A DNA stretch of 64,000 nt from the NCBI RefSeq assembly GCF_003943935.1, contig NZ_RJOB01000001.1, positions 62,415-126,414 of the forward strand. The letters run 5' to 3'. This DNA comes from Streptococcus mitis (GTDB taxonomy: Bacteria; Bacillota; Bacilli; Lactobacillales; Streptococcaceae). Made by a program: the position numbers and the translations under genes. Numbering within the stretch: position 1 is the first letter of the stretch; each line of letters opens with the position of its first letter. Positions 17,188-27,938 of this stretch are shown piece by piece. A model generated the notes under the pieces. The model was not told the origin of the DNA, made no database searches, and was given only the letters and a program-made list of their open reading frames with translations.

Positions 17188-17951
17188 TAGGCTTCACCTC
17201 CTAGATAAGCTTCAATAACACGTTTATTGGTCTTAATTTCGTCAGGAGTTCCTTGGGCAATCAAGCGACCGTATTCAAGTACGTAGATGCGTTCTGTAAC
17301 TTCCATTACCAGATTCATATCGTGTTCAATCAACATGATTGTAATCTTAAATTCATCTTTGATGCGACGAATTAACTCAGTCAATTCAGCAGTTTCCTGC
17401 GGGTTCATACCTGCGGCTGGTTCATCCAAAAAGAGAATTTTAGGTTCCGTAGCGAGGGCACGAACAATTTCCAAACGACGTTGCTGTCCGTAGGCAAGGT
17501 TTTTAGCAAGAGTCTCTGCATCACCATCTAAATCAAAAATTTTCAGCAATTCCAAGGCTTTAGCCTTTAATTCTTTTTCACTCTTGTAAAAAGCTGGTAA
17601 GCGTAAGAAACTAGCAAAAACATGCTGTTTGTGATGGTTGCCAAAGGCAATCAAAACATTATCCAAAACTGTTAAATCTTTAAAGAGACGAATATTTTGG
17701 AAAGTACGTCCAAGGCCCAAAGAAGCAATCTTATAAGGTGCCTTTCCATTCAAAAGGTGACCATCAAGGGTAACAGTTCCCTCACTTGGTTCATAAACAC
17801 CCGTCAAGAGGTTGAAAAGAGTGGTTTTCCCAGCTCCGTTTGGACCGATTAGTCCAACCAATTCCCCTTCGTTCAATTCAAGAGTCACATCTCCAACAGC
17901 TGTTAGACCGCCAAAATGTTTGGTTAACTGTTTTACTTCAAGTAATGCCAT
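17187..17951 (-). CDS. livG: Branched-chain amino-acid ABC transporter ATPase LivG
   Basis: A 254-residue ABC ATPase. Walker A is GPNGAGKTT (about 36-44), followed by the LivG-specific LGRTFQNIRLF, then the variant signature LAYGQQRRLEI and Walker B ILFLDEPAAGMNP, with the long insert after the Q loop (HHKQHVFASFL). It pairs with LivF at the cytoplasmic face of LivHM. It shares one base with both neighbours. Confidence 0.95.
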   Translation of the reverse strand: MALLEVKQLTKHFGGLTAVGDVTLELNEGELVGLIGPNGAGKTTLFNLLTGVYEPSEGTVTLDGHLLNGKAPYKIASLGLGRTFQNIRLFKDLTVLDNVLIAFGNHHKQHVFASFLRLPAFYKSEKELKAKALELLKIFDLDGDAETLAKNLAYGQQRRLEIVRALATEPKILFLDEPAAGMNPQETAELTELIRRIKDEFKITIMLIEHDMNLVMEVTERIYVLEYGRLIAQGTPDEIKTNKRVIEAYLGGEA

Positions 17952-18907
17952 TAGTTTTGTTCCTCCTTCTTAGATTTTTTAAAGAAACGTGATAGGCTCA
18001 ATTCCCATGTTCCAAGGAGTCCACCTGGTCTGAAAATCATTACCAATACCAAGGCCAAAGCGTAGATAATCATACGCACGCTAGCAACATCTTGGAGAAG
18101 CATATTCAAAATTCCAAGGACAATAGCTGAAACAATCGCACCTGTAATGGAACCAAGTCCACCAAATACAACAATAATCAGAACATTGATTGAGTTAATG
18201 AAAGTGTAATCTTTCGGTACAACTGAACCGATAAATCCTGCCTGAAGTGACCCTGCAATACTTGCAGTAATGGCACCAAAGACAAAGGCGATAATTTTAA
18301 TTTTAGTCGTATTAACACCGACTGACTCTGCAGCGATTTCATCTTCACGAACGGATAGGGTTGAACGTCCAATTGGGCTTCGTAAGAAGTTCAAGGTTGC
18401 AATGGTTGTAATTACGACAAAGAAGTAAACCATTGGCCAAGTTGTAAAGTTTGGAATTCCCAAGATACCTGCCGCACCATTTGTAAGGCTTCCACCATTG
18501 ATGATAAAGATACGGATAATTTCAGAAACACCTAGAGTCGCTACCGCAAGATAGTCTCCCTTCAAACGCAAGGTTGGAATTCCGACAAGTAAGGCAACTG
18601 CTCCTGAAAGCAAAGCCCCTACCAGCATAGCTCCAAAGAAGGCACCGTAGGTTGGTGATTTAGAACCAATAATAGCTGCTGCATACGCACCAATCGCCAT
18701 GAAACCAGCATGTCCAAGTGAAAATTGTCCTGAAAAACCAACGATTAAGTTAAGGCCAACAGCCAAAATAATATTAATTCCAATTTGTTGTAAAATCTGT
18801 ACATAGAATAGATTGAGTACTCCGACTGAGACCAGTACACTAATCAAGCCATAGCCAGCTAACAAAAGGAGTAACCATAGAATATTAACTTTTAAATTTT
18901 CTTTCAT
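17951..18907 (-). CDS. livM: Branched-chain amino-acid permease LivM
   Basis: A 318-residue membrane permease with about eight or nine helices and the family motif GFSGQFSLGHAGFMAIGAY (about 58-76), plus the EAA-like loop VREDEIAAESVGVNTTKIK that docks the ATPases (about 190). The C-terminus is charged (FFKKSKKEEQN). It lies three bases after livH and overlaps livG. Confidence 0.95.
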   Translation of the reverse strand: MKENLKVNILWLLLLLAGYGLISVLVSVGVLNLFYVQILQQIGINIILAVGLNLIVGFSGQFSLGHAGFMAIGAYAAAIIGSKSPTYGAFFGAMLVGALLSGAVALLVGIPTLRLKGDYLAVATLGVSEIIRIFIINGGSLTNGAAGILGIPNFTTWPMVYFFVVITTIATLNFLRSPIGRSTLSVREDEIAAESVGVNTTKIKIIAFVFGAITASIAGSLQAGFIGSVVPKDYTFINSINVLIIVVFGGLGSITGAIVSAIVLGILNMLLQDVASVRMIIYALALVLVMIFRPGGLLGTWELSLSRFFKKSKKEEQN

Positions 18908-18910
18908 CGT

Positions 18911-19789
18911 TTACACCTTCTCTTTCACATTTTTACCAAGGATACCAGCTGGGCGGACAATCAAGATCAACAACAAGATTCCATAAACAATGGCATCACG
19001 GAAGTCTGACATTCCAAAGGCTGTCGCAAAAGTTTCCAATAGACCAATCACAAAACCACCAAGAGCCGCACCAGGAATAATTCCAATACCACCAAGTACA
19101 GCAGCAACGAAAGATTTAAGACCTGGAGTGACCCCCATCAAAGGCTCAAGAGAGTTATAATAGAGGGCAATCAGAACACCAGCCGCACCCGCAAGAGCTG
19201 AACCCAAAGCGAAGGTAAAGCTGATAGTACGGTTCACATTAATCCCCATCAATTGCGCTGCATCGCTATCTACGGATACTGCACGCATGGCTTTCCCCAT
19301 CTTGGTCTTTTGGACAATGACTTGTAACAAAATCATCAAAATCAAGGAAATCGCCAAAATCATTAACTGCACGTTTGTTAGGCTAACTGGTCCCAAATCA
19401 TAGCGAACTGTTTGAATCGCTTGAGGGAAGGCACGGGTATTGGCACCAACCAGATAGACCATTCCATACTCAAGTAGGAAAGAAACCCCAATAGCTGTAA
19501 TCAAAACAGCAATACGCGTAGAGTGGCGCAAAGGTCTGTAAGCAAGGAACTCAATCACGACACCAAGAATAGCTGTCGCTAGCATAGCTACAATAAGCGC
19601 TACAAAGAAATTCATTTGGAAAGAATTAATCAAGAAATAACCGATAAAGGCTCCCATCATATAAATATCACCGTGGGCGAAGTTGATGAGCTTGATAATT
19701 CCGTAAACCATGGTATATCCTAGGGCTAGCAGCGCATAAACACTACCTAGAATCAAACCATTTACTAGTTGTTGGAGCATAAGATTCAC
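18911..19789 (-). CDS. livH: Branched-chain amino-acid permease LivH
   Basis: A 292-residue permease, partner of LivM. It shows QQLVNGLILGSVYALLALG at the N-terminus, IKLINFAHGDIYMMGAF (about 33-49), and the cytoplasmic loop MRAVSVDSDAAQLMGIN (about 187). The gene is separated from livJ by 259 bases holding a BOX element and a hairpin, so livHMGF may be expressed less than livJ. Confidence 0.95.
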   Translation of the reverse strand: MNLMLQQLVNGLILGSVYALLALGYTMVYGIIKLINFAHGDIYMMGAFIGYFLINSFQMNFFVALIVAMLATAILGVVIEFLAYRPLRHSTRIAVLITAIGVSFLLEYGMVYLVGANTRAFPQAIQTVRYDLGPVSLTNVQLMILAISLILMILLQVIVQKTKMGKAMRAVSVDSDAAQLMGINVNRTISFTFALGSALAGAAGVLIALYYNSLEPLMGVTPGLKSFVAAVLGGIGIIPGAALGGFVIGLLETFATAFGMSDFRDAIVYGILLLILIVRPAGILGKNVKEKV

Positions 19790-19840
19790 TCTTTCTATTT
19801 ATAATTTCGAGGATTTTCCCTCAATTTTTGATAGGTTCTT

Positions 19841-19991
19841 ATACTCAATGAAAATCAAAGAGCAAACTAGGAAACTAGCCGCAGGTTGCTCAAAGCACTG
19901 CTTTGAGGTTGTAGATAAGACTGACGAAGTCAGTCACATATATAATCCAAGGCGACGTTGACGCGGTTTGAATTTGATTTTCGAAGAGTAC
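19841..19991 (-). repeat. BOX element (boxA-boxC type) between livJ and livH
   Basis: A 151-bp copy of the pneumococcal BOX repeat. On the minus strand it starts GTACTCTTCGAAAATCAAATT, includes CGTCAACGTCGCCTTGG (the region used by the BOXA1R typing primer), then GACTGACTTCGTCAGTC, and ends TTTGCTCTTTGATTTTCATT GAGTAT. No tandem boxB is present. It lies in the transcribed spacer of the liv operon, where its stem structures may alter transcript stability or read-through. Confidence 0.9.
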
Positions 19992-19998
19992 TAAACAT

Positions 19999-20040
19999 CG
20001 AAACAGGGAGTGAGTCAACGGCTCATTCCCTATTTCAACA
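19999..20040 (-). terminator. Attenuating hairpin after livJ
   Basis: On the minus strand GAAATAGGGAATGAG and CTCACTCCCTGTTTC pair over about 14 bp around a seven-base loop. It lies nine bases after the livJ stop. It has no strong T-run, so it may be a partial terminator or 3' stabiliser, favouring livJ over livHMGF. Confidence 0.65.
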
Positions 20041-20048
20041 TTTTTCTA

Positions 20049-21209
20049 TTATGGTTTTACAACTTCTGCTGCTTCGACCTTACCATTGTTCATGGTCATC
20101 ATGTAAGCAGTTTTGACTGTGTTGTGGTCTGCATCGAAGCTTGTTTGACCAGTTACACCTTCAAAATCTTTTGTTTTAGCAAGATTATCCTTGATTTCAC
20201 CTGAGTTTTTAGCACCTTTTGCTGCGTTTGCTACAAGGTGAACTGAATCATAGGCCAAGGCTGCAAATGTTGAAGGCTCTTCGTTGTACTTAGCACGGTA
20301 AGCATCAAGGAAAGCTTTTGCTTTAGCTGAAACTTCTACAGTAGTTGAGAAGCCTGAGATAAAGTAGATGTTTGATGCTTTTTCAGCAGTTGCTTGTTGT
20401 ACAAACTCTTCACCGTTAAATCCATCACCACCAACGATTGGTTTGTCAATTCCCATACCACGCGCTTGGTTTACAATTTTACCAGCTTCAGTGTAGTAAC
20501 CAGGAACAACGATAGCATCAAAGTCTTTCCCTTTCATTTTTGTAAGGGCTGCTTGGAAGTCTGTGTCACCCGCTACGAAAGTCTCATCTGCAACGATTTC
20601 ACCTTTGTAAGCTTCACGGAAGGCTTTGGCAATACCTTTAGCATAGTCGCTGGCATTGTCAGTGTAAAGAACAACTTTCTTAGCTTGCAATTTATCAGAA
20701 ACATAGTTTGAGATAATTTTTCCTTGGAAGCTATCTTGGAAAGTTCCGATAAAGAGGTAATCTTGACCTTTAGTCAATCCATCTTGAGTCGCACTTGGCG
20801 AAATCAATGGAACACCTGCTTTTGTAGCGTTCGCTACCGCAGCTGCAGTTGCACCAGATGTCGCAGGTCCTACGATTGCTGATACTTTAGATTGGGTTAC
20901 AAGGTTAGTTGTTACTGAAGCCGCCTCAGCTGTTTCAGACTTGTTATCTTTATCGACTACTTCGATTTGTTTTCCATCGATACCACCTGCTGCATTGATT
21001 TCATCAACAGCAAGTTGGGCACCTTTTTGTTCAGATGTTCCGTAGGCTGCTACGGCACCAGTTTCTTCGAAGTTGAATCCGATCTTGATTGTCTTTTCAT
21101 CTACTGAGTTACCAGCAGCGTTTGACGCTCCAGACTTCACTTCTCCACAGGCTGCAAGAAGTGCTACACTTGCAAGCGCCACAAACGATAGGGCAAATTT
21201 TTTCTTCAT
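20049..21209 (-). CDS. livJ: Branched-chain amino-acid-binding lipoprotein LivJ
   Basis: A 386-residue periplasmic-binding-protein-like lipoprotein. The signal peptide MKKKFALSFVALASVALLAAC ends in the lipobox LAAC (Cys at 21), so it is anchored outside the membrane. The mature part is a type I binding fold with IKIGFNFEETGAVAAYG, AAAVANATKAGVPLISPSAT and ALAYDSVHLVANA. It delivers Leu, Ile and Val to LivHM. It has its own promoter, whose -35 lies inside the 3' end of the upstream YlbG-like gene. Confidence 0.94.
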   Translation of the reverse strand: MKKKFALSFVALASVALLAACGEVKSGASNAAGNSVDEKTIKIGFNFEETGAVAAYGTSEQKGAQLAVDEINAAGGIDGKQIEVVDKDNKSETAEAASVTTNLVTQSKVSAIVGPATSGATAAAVANATKAGVPLISPSATQDGLTKGQDYLFIGTFQDSFQGKIISNYVSDKLQAKKVVLYTDNASDYAKGIAKAFREAYKGEIVADETFVAGDTDFQAALTKMKGKDFDAIVVPGYYTEAGKIVNQARGMGIDKPIVGGDGFNGEEFVQQATAEKASNIYFISGFSTTVEVSAKAKAFLDAYRAKYNEEPSTFAALAYDSVHLVANAAKGAKNSGEIKDNLAKTKDFEGVTGQTSFDADHNTVKTAYMMTMNNGKVEAAEVVKP

Positions 21210-21250
21210 CTTTTTTGTCTCCTTATTTCTTAAATAAATAGCATGTTAAG

Positions 21251-21279
21251 AATATACCGAATTATCAGAAAATTGTCAA
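21251..21279 (-). promoter_or_regulatory. Promoter of livJ
   Basis: TTGACA (21274-21279), 17 bases, TATATT (21251-21256) on the minus strand. The -35 overlaps the stop codon region of the YlbG-like gene. Confidence 0.8.
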
Positions 21280-21563
21280 CACTTTTCTTGAACTTTTTCG
21301 ATGATAACGTTTTCCTCTCGATAAAGATTCCCAACAAATGGAGTCTCCAACTCTTGAATATGACAAACTCTAACTTTTTTGATAAATCTTTCCTTACCTA
21401 ATCTCTCAACTACGTTCTCTAGATTCTCTGTTGGAACATAGAGTTGTAAGTAACGATGTTTCTTGGAATGATAGGTAATATCTCCATAATCCTGCAGTTT
21501 TTTTGCATCTCGATTATAGTAAATATAGATAATCAAGCCAGATCGATTTACTTTTTCAAACAT
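21276..21563 (-). CDS. YlbG/DUF2129 family cytosolic protein
   Basis: A 95-residue protein of the UPF0298/YlbG family, found throughout Firmicutes and with no settled function. It begins [29 protein letters not shown] and has the family core [18 protein letters not shown] segment (here [13 protein letters not shown]) followed by [16 protein letters not shown]. It lies between clpP and livJ on the same strand, and no separate terminator is seen before livJ. Confidence 0.85.
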   Translation of the reverse strand: MFEKVNRSGLIIYIYYNRDAKKLQDYGDITYHSKKHRYLQLYVPTENLENVVERLGKERFIKKVRVCHIQELETPFVGNLYREENVIIEKVQEKC

Positions 21564-21641
21564 GATAAATCCTCTTTCTAAGAAATCTCCCCCTATTATA
21601 CCAAAAAAAGCAAACCCAGTCGAGTTTGCCTTCTTTAATCA

Positions 21642-22232
21642 TTAGTTCAATGAATTGTTGGCCATGATTTCATCAATGAAGCCATATTCAAGTGTTTCTT
21701 GGGCACTCATCCAGTTATCACGTTCTGCATCTGCATGGACTTTTTCAATTGACTGACCTGAATTTTCAGCCAAGATTTTTTCCAAGGTATTACGAGTTTT
21801 AAGCAAGTGTTCTGCAGCGATCGCCATATCGGTTTGTTGAGTACCACCACCTGTACCACCCATTGGTTGGTGGATCATGTATTCAGCATTTGGAAGCATG
21901 AAACGTTTTCCTTTTGCTCCACTTGATGCAATGACCGTCCCCATGGATGCAGCCATTCCCATAACGATGGTTTGGACATCTGCCTTGATAAAGTTCATAG
22001 TATCAACGATTGCCAAACCAGCTGAAACAGAACCACCAGGTGTGTTTACATAAAGGTAAATATCTTTTGTACTATCTTGGGCATCTAAGAAAAGCAATTG
22101 GGCAATAACAGAGTTAGCCATATTGTCTTCAACTGGACCTGTCAGCATAATGATGCGGTCTTTGAGAAGACGTGAGTAAATATCGTAGGAACGTTCTCCT
22201 CGGCTTGTTTGTTCAATAACTACAGGAATCAT
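21642..22232 (-). CDS. clpP: ATP-dependent Clp protease proteolytic subunit ClpP
   Basis: A 196-residue serine protease that forms the tetradecameric chamber fed by ClpC, ClpE, ClpX or ClpL. The catalytic Ser is in [10 protein letters not shown] (about 96), the His in [10 protein letters not shown] (about 121) and the Asp is in AERDNWMSA (about 172). The length and ends are normal. It has its own CtsR-controlled promoter. Confidence 0.97.
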   Translation of the reverse strand: MIPVVIEQTSRGERSYDIYSRLLKDRIIMLTGPVEDNMANSVIAQLLFLDAQDSTKDIYLYVNTPGGSVSAGLAIVDTMNFIKADVQTIVMGMAASMGTVIASSGAKGKRFMLPNAEYMIHQPMGGTGGGTQQTDMAIAAEHLLKTRNTLEKILAENSGQSIEKVHADAERDNWMSAQETLEYGFIDEIMANNSLN

Positions 22233-22286
22233 TCAATTCTCCTTTTGAGTTTTAATTTTGTTGGTCAAATGACTAAAGATAAGACT

Positions 22287-22316
22287 ATTATAATATCTTG
22301 GTCAAAAAAGGTCAAA
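22287..22316 (-). promoter_or_regulatory. clpP promoter with CtsR operator
   Basis: On the plus strand GGTCAAA-AAA-GGTCAAA (22300-22316) matches the CtsR heptad direct repeat. It overlaps the minus-strand promoter TTGACC (22310-22315), 17 bases, TATAAT (22287-22292), so CtsR binding would block RNA polymerase; heat relieves it. Confidence 0.92.
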
Positions 22317-22352
22317 TTTTTGCTCTGTTTTCATTAGACAGAAACAAAAATT
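22317..22352 (-). terminator. Possible terminator of upp
   Basis: On the minus strand TTTTTGTTTCTGT and ACAGAGCAAAAA pair imperfectly around a nine-base loop. It lies about 55 bases after the upp stop, directly upstream of the clpP promoter. The stem has mismatches. Confidence 0.35.
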
Positions 22353-22404
22353 CAACCTCCTTTCACGACTGGAAATCCTTTTCCAAGTCAATCTCTTTTT
22401 AATT

Positions 22405-23034
22405 TTATTTTGTACCGAACAAGCGGTCTCCAGCATCTCCAAGACCTGGGACGATATAACCGTGTTCGTTCAAGCGTTCATCCAAGGCTGCTGTAAAGAT
22501 TTCTACATCTGGATGAGCTTCTTGAAGAGCTTTTACACCTTCTGGAGCAGATACCAGGCAGACAAATTTGATATTTGATGCGCCACGTTTTTTAAGCGAG
22601 TCAACAGCCAAGATTGCTGAGCCACCTGTTGCCAACATTGGGTCTACGACAAAAATTTGACGTTGGTCAATATCTTCAGGCAATTTCACCAAGTACTCAA
22701 CTGGTTGAAGCGTTTCTTCATCACGGTACATACCGATGTGACCAACCTTAGCAGCTGGAACCAAGCTCAAGAGTCCATCAACCATCCCGATACCAGCACG
22801 CAAGATTGGAACGATGGCCAATTTCTTACCTGCCAATTGTTTTTGAACTGTTTTTGTAATTGGTGTTTCGATTTCCACATCTTCTAGTGGAAGATCACGA
22901 AGTACTTCATACCCCATCAACATTGCAATCTCATCTACTAGCTCACGAAAAGCTTTTGTAGAAGTATCTGTACGACGCAAGATGGACAATTTGTGTTGAA
23001 TCAGCGGGTGATTAATAACTTCAATTTTTCCCAT
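22405..23034 (-). CDS. upp: Uracil phosphoribosyltransferase Upp
   Basis: A 209-residue salvage enzyme that makes UMP from uracil and PRPP. The PRPP motif is [12 protein letters not shown] (about 126-137), and the uracil-binding C-terminus is [21 protein letters not shown] use the ATG at 23034 ([11 protein letters not shown]), which has the SD AAGGAA eight bases upstream; an in-frame ATG at 23055 lacks one. It precedes clpP on the same strand but has its own -10. Confidence 0.95.
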   Translation of the reverse strand: MGKIEVINHPLIQHKLSILRRTDTSTKAFRELVDEIAMLMGYEVLRDLPLEDVEIETPITKTVQKQLAGKKLAIVPILRAGIGMVDGLLSLVPAAKVGHIGMYRDEETLQPVEYLVKLPEDIDQRQIFVVDPMLATGGSAILAVDSLKKRGASNIKFVCLVSAPEGVKALQEAHPDVEIFTAALDERLNEHGYIVPGLGDAGDRLFGTK

Positions 23035-23067
23035 TTTTGGAATTCCTTCTTTCAATTTATTCTTCTT

Positions 23068-23076
23068 ATTATACCA
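23068..23076 (-). promoter_or_regulatory. Extended -10 promoter of upp
   Basis: TGG-TATAAT on the minus strand (23068-23076). It lies directly after the terminator of the upstream deaminase gene. Confidence 0.6.
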
Positions 23077-23107
23077 AAAAACGGTTTAAAAATCTTTCTA
23101 AACCATT
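23075..23107 (-). terminator. Terminator of the dCMP deaminase gene
   Basis: On the minus strand AAATGGTTTA, a GAAAGATTT loop, TAAACC and TTTTTT. The T-run ends at the upp extended -10. Confidence 0.7.
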
Positions 23108-23122
23108 TATTTTTGATAATTT

Positions 23123-23590
23123 TTACATTAAATCTGCCTCTTTAAGAGCTGCCTGTACTGTCTCAAGTGGTAAATGGGTTAATTCTGTTCCCTTTTCTTG
23201 GTAAAGGTATTGGGCATAGTCGTCCATTCTGTACTGGTTGATATAAACCACGCGCTTGCAGCCGACCTGAAGCAATTGTTTTGTACAGTTGAGACAAGGA
23301 AAATGGGTCACATAGGCTGTAAAGCCTTTAGGAACACCACGTTCTGCACCTTGAAGGATAGCATTGACCTCAGCGTGAAGGGTGCGAACACAGTGTCCTT
23401 CAATGACTAGACATTCGTGGTCAATACAATGCTCGGTTCCTGACACTGAACCATTGTAACCAGTTGAAATTACCTTATTATCCTTAACCAGAATCGCACC
23501 CACTTTGGCACGTTTACAAGTGGAACGATTGGCAATTAGTAGGGCTTGGGCTGCAAAATACTCATCCCAGGCTAGTCTTTTTTCAGTCAT
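23123..23590 (-). CDS. Deoxycytidylate deaminase (ComEB-type)
   Basis: A 155-residue zinc deaminase that turns dCMP into dUMP for thymidylate synthesis. The zinc motif is LHAEVNAI (about 70-77) with PCLNCTKQLL (about 99). It also has the additional NRSTCKRAKVGAILVKD start of the family. The name ComEB comes from the position of the homologue in other comE operons; here it lies alone between a TetR gene and upp, 18 bases after the TetR stop. Confidence 0.92.
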   Translation of the reverse strand: MTEKRLAWDEYFAAQALLIANRSTCKRAKVGAILVKDNKVISTGYNGSVSGTEHCIDHECLVIEGHCVRTLHAEVNAILQGAERGVPKGFTAYVTHFPCLNCTKQLLQVGCKRVVYINQYRMDDYAQYLYQEKGTELTHLPLETVQAALKEADLM

Positions 23591-23608
23591 ATCTCTTCTC
23601 CTTTTTCT

Positions 23609-24166
23609 CTATTTTTTAAAAAATGGTAACCGTAAATCCGCAATCTTTTCAGCAGGTACCTTCATGCCATCCTTAATCCATTTTAGAAGAACTGAGACGA
23701 TGGCTGAACTCCAGAAGGAATGAAGATAAGAGCTGACACCTTTTGATTTTCCATGGTATTTTTCTAGAAATTCCTGCATGGCCTGGACAAAGATTTTTTC
23801 CAAATGGTAATCTACGGCCAATTGAATCACTCTGGCTTCCTTTCTTGCCTCCCGGAAAAGGTGAACCCATACCAGATAAAGGTCTGTCTTTAGATCGTAA
23901 TGATGCAACTGTTCCATAATATTGTGGACACTCCGTTTAAATACGCTCTCTAAAATCTCCTCTTTGGAATCATAATTACGGTAAAAGGCTGCACGCGAAA
24001 CGCCTGCACGTTTGACCAATTCAGAAATACTAATCTTGGTCAAGTCCTTTTTTTCCAAGAGTTGCAAGAGGGCTGTTTCAATGGCTTCTCTGGTTAATAA
24101 ATTGGATTCTTGGTTTGATTTTATGAGATTTTCAAGAGACTTTTCAGAGATTCTACGTTCAGACAT
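23609..24166 (-). CDS. TetR/AcrR family regulator next to a fakB-type gene
   Basis: A 185-residue regulator with an N-terminal HTH (KISISELVKRAGVSRAAFYRNYDSKEEIL, about residues 40-68, split by family rule) and a variable helical ligand domain. It is divergent from the fatty-acid-binding DegV gene, and a palindrome in that gene's leader is a likely operator. The ligand is unknown; an acyl compound is a guess from the context. Confidence 0.85.
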   Translation of the reverse strand: MSERRISEKSLENLIKSNQESNLLTREAIETALLQLLEKKDLTKISISELVKRAGVSRAAFYRNYDSKEEILESVFKRSVHNIMEQLHHYDLKTDLYLVWVHLFREARKEARVIQLAVDYHLEKIFVQAMQEFLEKYHGKSKGVSSYLHSFWSSAIVSVLLKWIKDGMKVPAEKIADLRLPFFKK

Positions 24167-24228
24167 AACATTTTCTTTCTACTTGTCACAACAGACGGAT
24201 GAGGCTTTTGTTTCAAGGGCTTTCATGA

Positions 24229-24277
24229 TATAATTGTAAAAAAAGACAGAACCTTTGTCAATGTATAACTGACAAAG
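24229..24277 (+). promoter_or_regulatory. Promoter and palindromic operator of the DegV/FakB gene
   Basis: TATAAT at 24229-24234 is followed, from about +13, by the inverted repeat CTTTGTCA (24253-24260), nine bases, TGACAAAG (24270-24277). The half-site TTGTCA recurs at 24183-24188 (TTGTCAC) near the start of the divergent tetR, so the TetR protein may control both genes. Confidence 0.55.
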
Positions 24278-24290
24278 ATGGAGAATTTCT

Positions 24291-26365
<2,075 letters not shown>

Positions 26366-26413
26366 ATCTAAATTATTCAATGGCTAAATCAGCCCCAAAA
26401 GAAAGGAAGTCCT

Positions 26414-26935
26414 TTGGAACATATTATCTTGTTAAGGGGAGTGACTCCTAATGGAAAAAATGCTATCCCTAAAATGTCTTATCTAGTAGATATCTTGACA
26501 GAAGCTGGTTTTCAACAAATTCGAACTTATATTCAAAGTGGAAATATTATTCTTGAAAGTAACTTAGCTCTCGAAGAAATACGAGAACAGGTTCACACTC
26601 TAATAAAGGAAAAAATTGGTGCTGATTTAAAAATGGTAATCAAGAACAAAAGTGATTTTAAAAAAATTGTCCAAGAAAACCCGTTTGGAGAACACTATCT
26701 TTATGACCGTATAAATGTGATTTTTTATCAAGAATCTATTCAAAGTCTACCATTAGAAAAATTGGATGGTGACTATGGTGAAGAAGAAATTTGTATCGGC
26801 AACCATTGTCTTTACCTCTATCTCCCTAGAACTGCAAAACGAAAAAAACTTAATACCAACTATCTTGAAAAGCTTTTTAATGTAGATTTGACAATGCGAA
26901 AACTAAATGTAGTAGAAAAATTATTAAGCAAGTAG
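26414..26935 (+). CDS. DUF1697 family protein
   Basis: A 173-residue protein of the DUF1697 family, no known function. It starts at TTG 26414 (EHIILLRGVTPNGKNAIPKM) with the SD GAAAGGAAG (26400-26408) in good position; family members begin with the same LLRGINVGGKN pattern. The C-terminus has LYLPRTAKRKKLNTNYLEK. It is AT-richer than its neighbours. It follows the oxidoreductase by 48 bases and may be co-transcribed. Confidence 0.82.
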   Translation: MEHIILLRGVTPNGKNAIPKMSYLVDILTEAGFQQIRTYIQSGNIILESNLALEEIREQVHTLIKEKIGADLKMVIKNKSDFKKIVQENPFGEHYLYDRINVIFYQESIQSLPLEKLDGDYGEEEICIGNHCLYLYLPRTAKRKKLNTNYLEKLFNVDLTMRKLNVVEKLLSK

Positions 26936-26948
26936 TGCTTGAATTTAG

Positions 26949-26982
26949 TAAAAATCGGAAGAATACTCCTCCGATTTTATTT
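26949..26982. terminator. Bidirectional terminator between DUF1697 and MerR genes
   Basis: AAAATCGGA and TCCGATTTT pair around AGAATACTCC, followed by ATTTTG; A-runs on the other side also serve the minus-strand MerR gene, whose stop is at 26977. Confidence 0.8.
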
Positions 26983-27717
26983 TGTCTGAGTTTGGACATA
27001 ATGAGCAATCACATCTGATGTGTACTGGGCTGTTCCAGGTCCAAATTTGTCAATGTTTTCCTTAAACTCTGGGTTATAAACATAGCCTTTACCGATATAA
27101 CCGAATACTTCAATAGTACAATCAAATCCATAAGTACGGATGGCTTGCAAGAGCTTGGCTGCTTGCTCTTGGTTTTCAGTTGCTGTTGCAGGTAAACCAG
27201 CTTGAAGATTTTTTGACAAAGCTTGAAAAACTTGGTTGAAGGCAGCCGTAGCTTCGTCTTCGTGACCTTTTTGGCGCTCGAGCGCTTGGTCCATGACTTC
27301 TTGTCCATATTTCTCTACCGCCTCTTGGTGGTATTTTTGATGGTCTTGGTAGTTAAATCCAGCAAATTTCTCTTGAATGCTCATTTCTCGTTCTCCTTTT
27401 TGTTCTTGAATGGTTTTTTGCAAGGTGGAAATCAAGCTATCCAGGTGTTGCCTTTCTCGAGTCAAATAGTCCAACTGCCTGGTCAAATGAGGCAATAAAT
27501 CTGTCCTTTCTTCCTTTAATAGCTCTGCTATTTTTTCTAAAGAAAAACCTAGATATTTGTAGTAAAGAATAACCTGAAGGCGTTCCAAATCCTCCTGACT
27601 GTAGGTTCGATAGCCGTTTTCCGACTTTAAAGGAACCAAAAGTCCTATCTTATCGTAGTGGTGCAGAGTCTTGACAGAGACACCCGAAAGCTGCGCAGCT
27701 TCTTTTATATGGTACAT
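26977..27717 (-). CDS. MerR-family regulator with TipAS domain
   Basis: A 246-residue regulator. The MerR winged HTH is at the N-terminus (MYHIKEAAQLSGVSVKTLHH YDKIGLL, about 1-30), a coiled coil at about 80-110, and a C-terminal TipAS antibiotic-recognition domain (about 125-240; GFNYQDHQKYHQEAVEKYG, GYIGKGYVYNPEFKENIDKF). TipA-type proteins bind thiopeptides and other multidrug ligands and activate their own promoter. The regulated genes are not apparent here; the divergent sodium symporter is a possible target. Confidence 0.88.
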   Translation of the reverse strand: MYHIKEAAQLSGVSVKTLHHYDKIGLLVPLKSENGYRTYSQEDLERLQVILYYKYLGFSLEKIAELLKEERTDLLPHLTRQLDYLTRERQHLDSLISTLQKTIQEQKGEREMSIQEKFAGFNYQDHQKYHQEAVEKYGQEVMDQALERQKGHEDEATAAFNQVFQALSKNLQAGLPATATENQEQAAKLLQAIRTYGFDCTIEVFGYIGKGYVYNPEFKENIDKFGPGTAQYTSDVIAHYVQTQTK

Positions 27718-27829
27718 GATTTTCTCCTTACATTGATAGTATAACCCCTCCCCTTAGGTCATAGTCAAGCGTTTTTGCGAAATTTTTAAAAATTTTTGAG
27801 AAAGGTCTGAAAACTTGAAAATGGTTTTC

Positions 27830-27858
27830 TTGACAGACCTTAGAAAACATGATAGGAT
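27830..27858 (+). promoter_or_regulatory. Promoter of the sodium symporter gene
   Basis: TTGACA (27830-27835), 17 bases, TAGGAT (27853-27858) with the extended TGA before it. A leader of about 100 bases follows. Confidence 0.75.
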
Positions 27859-27880
27859 AGTCAAGTCTATCAATCAAAAG

Positions 27881-27938
27881 AAACGCTCATCTTGAGTACT
27901 GATGAGGCTATTTGCCAAGGGCAGTAGCTTTTTCTTTT
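27881..27938 (+). promoter_or_regulatory. Structured leader with intrinsic terminator ahead of the symporter
   Basis: The leader shows a hairpin CTCATC, TTGAGTACT, GATGAG (27887-27907) and then GCTATTTGCC, AAG, GGCAGTAGC followed by TTTTTCTTTT (27908-27939), which is a complete intrinsic terminator well before the start codon at 27965. That arrangement suggests attenuation. It matches no riboswitch consensus that I know. Confidence 0.55.
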
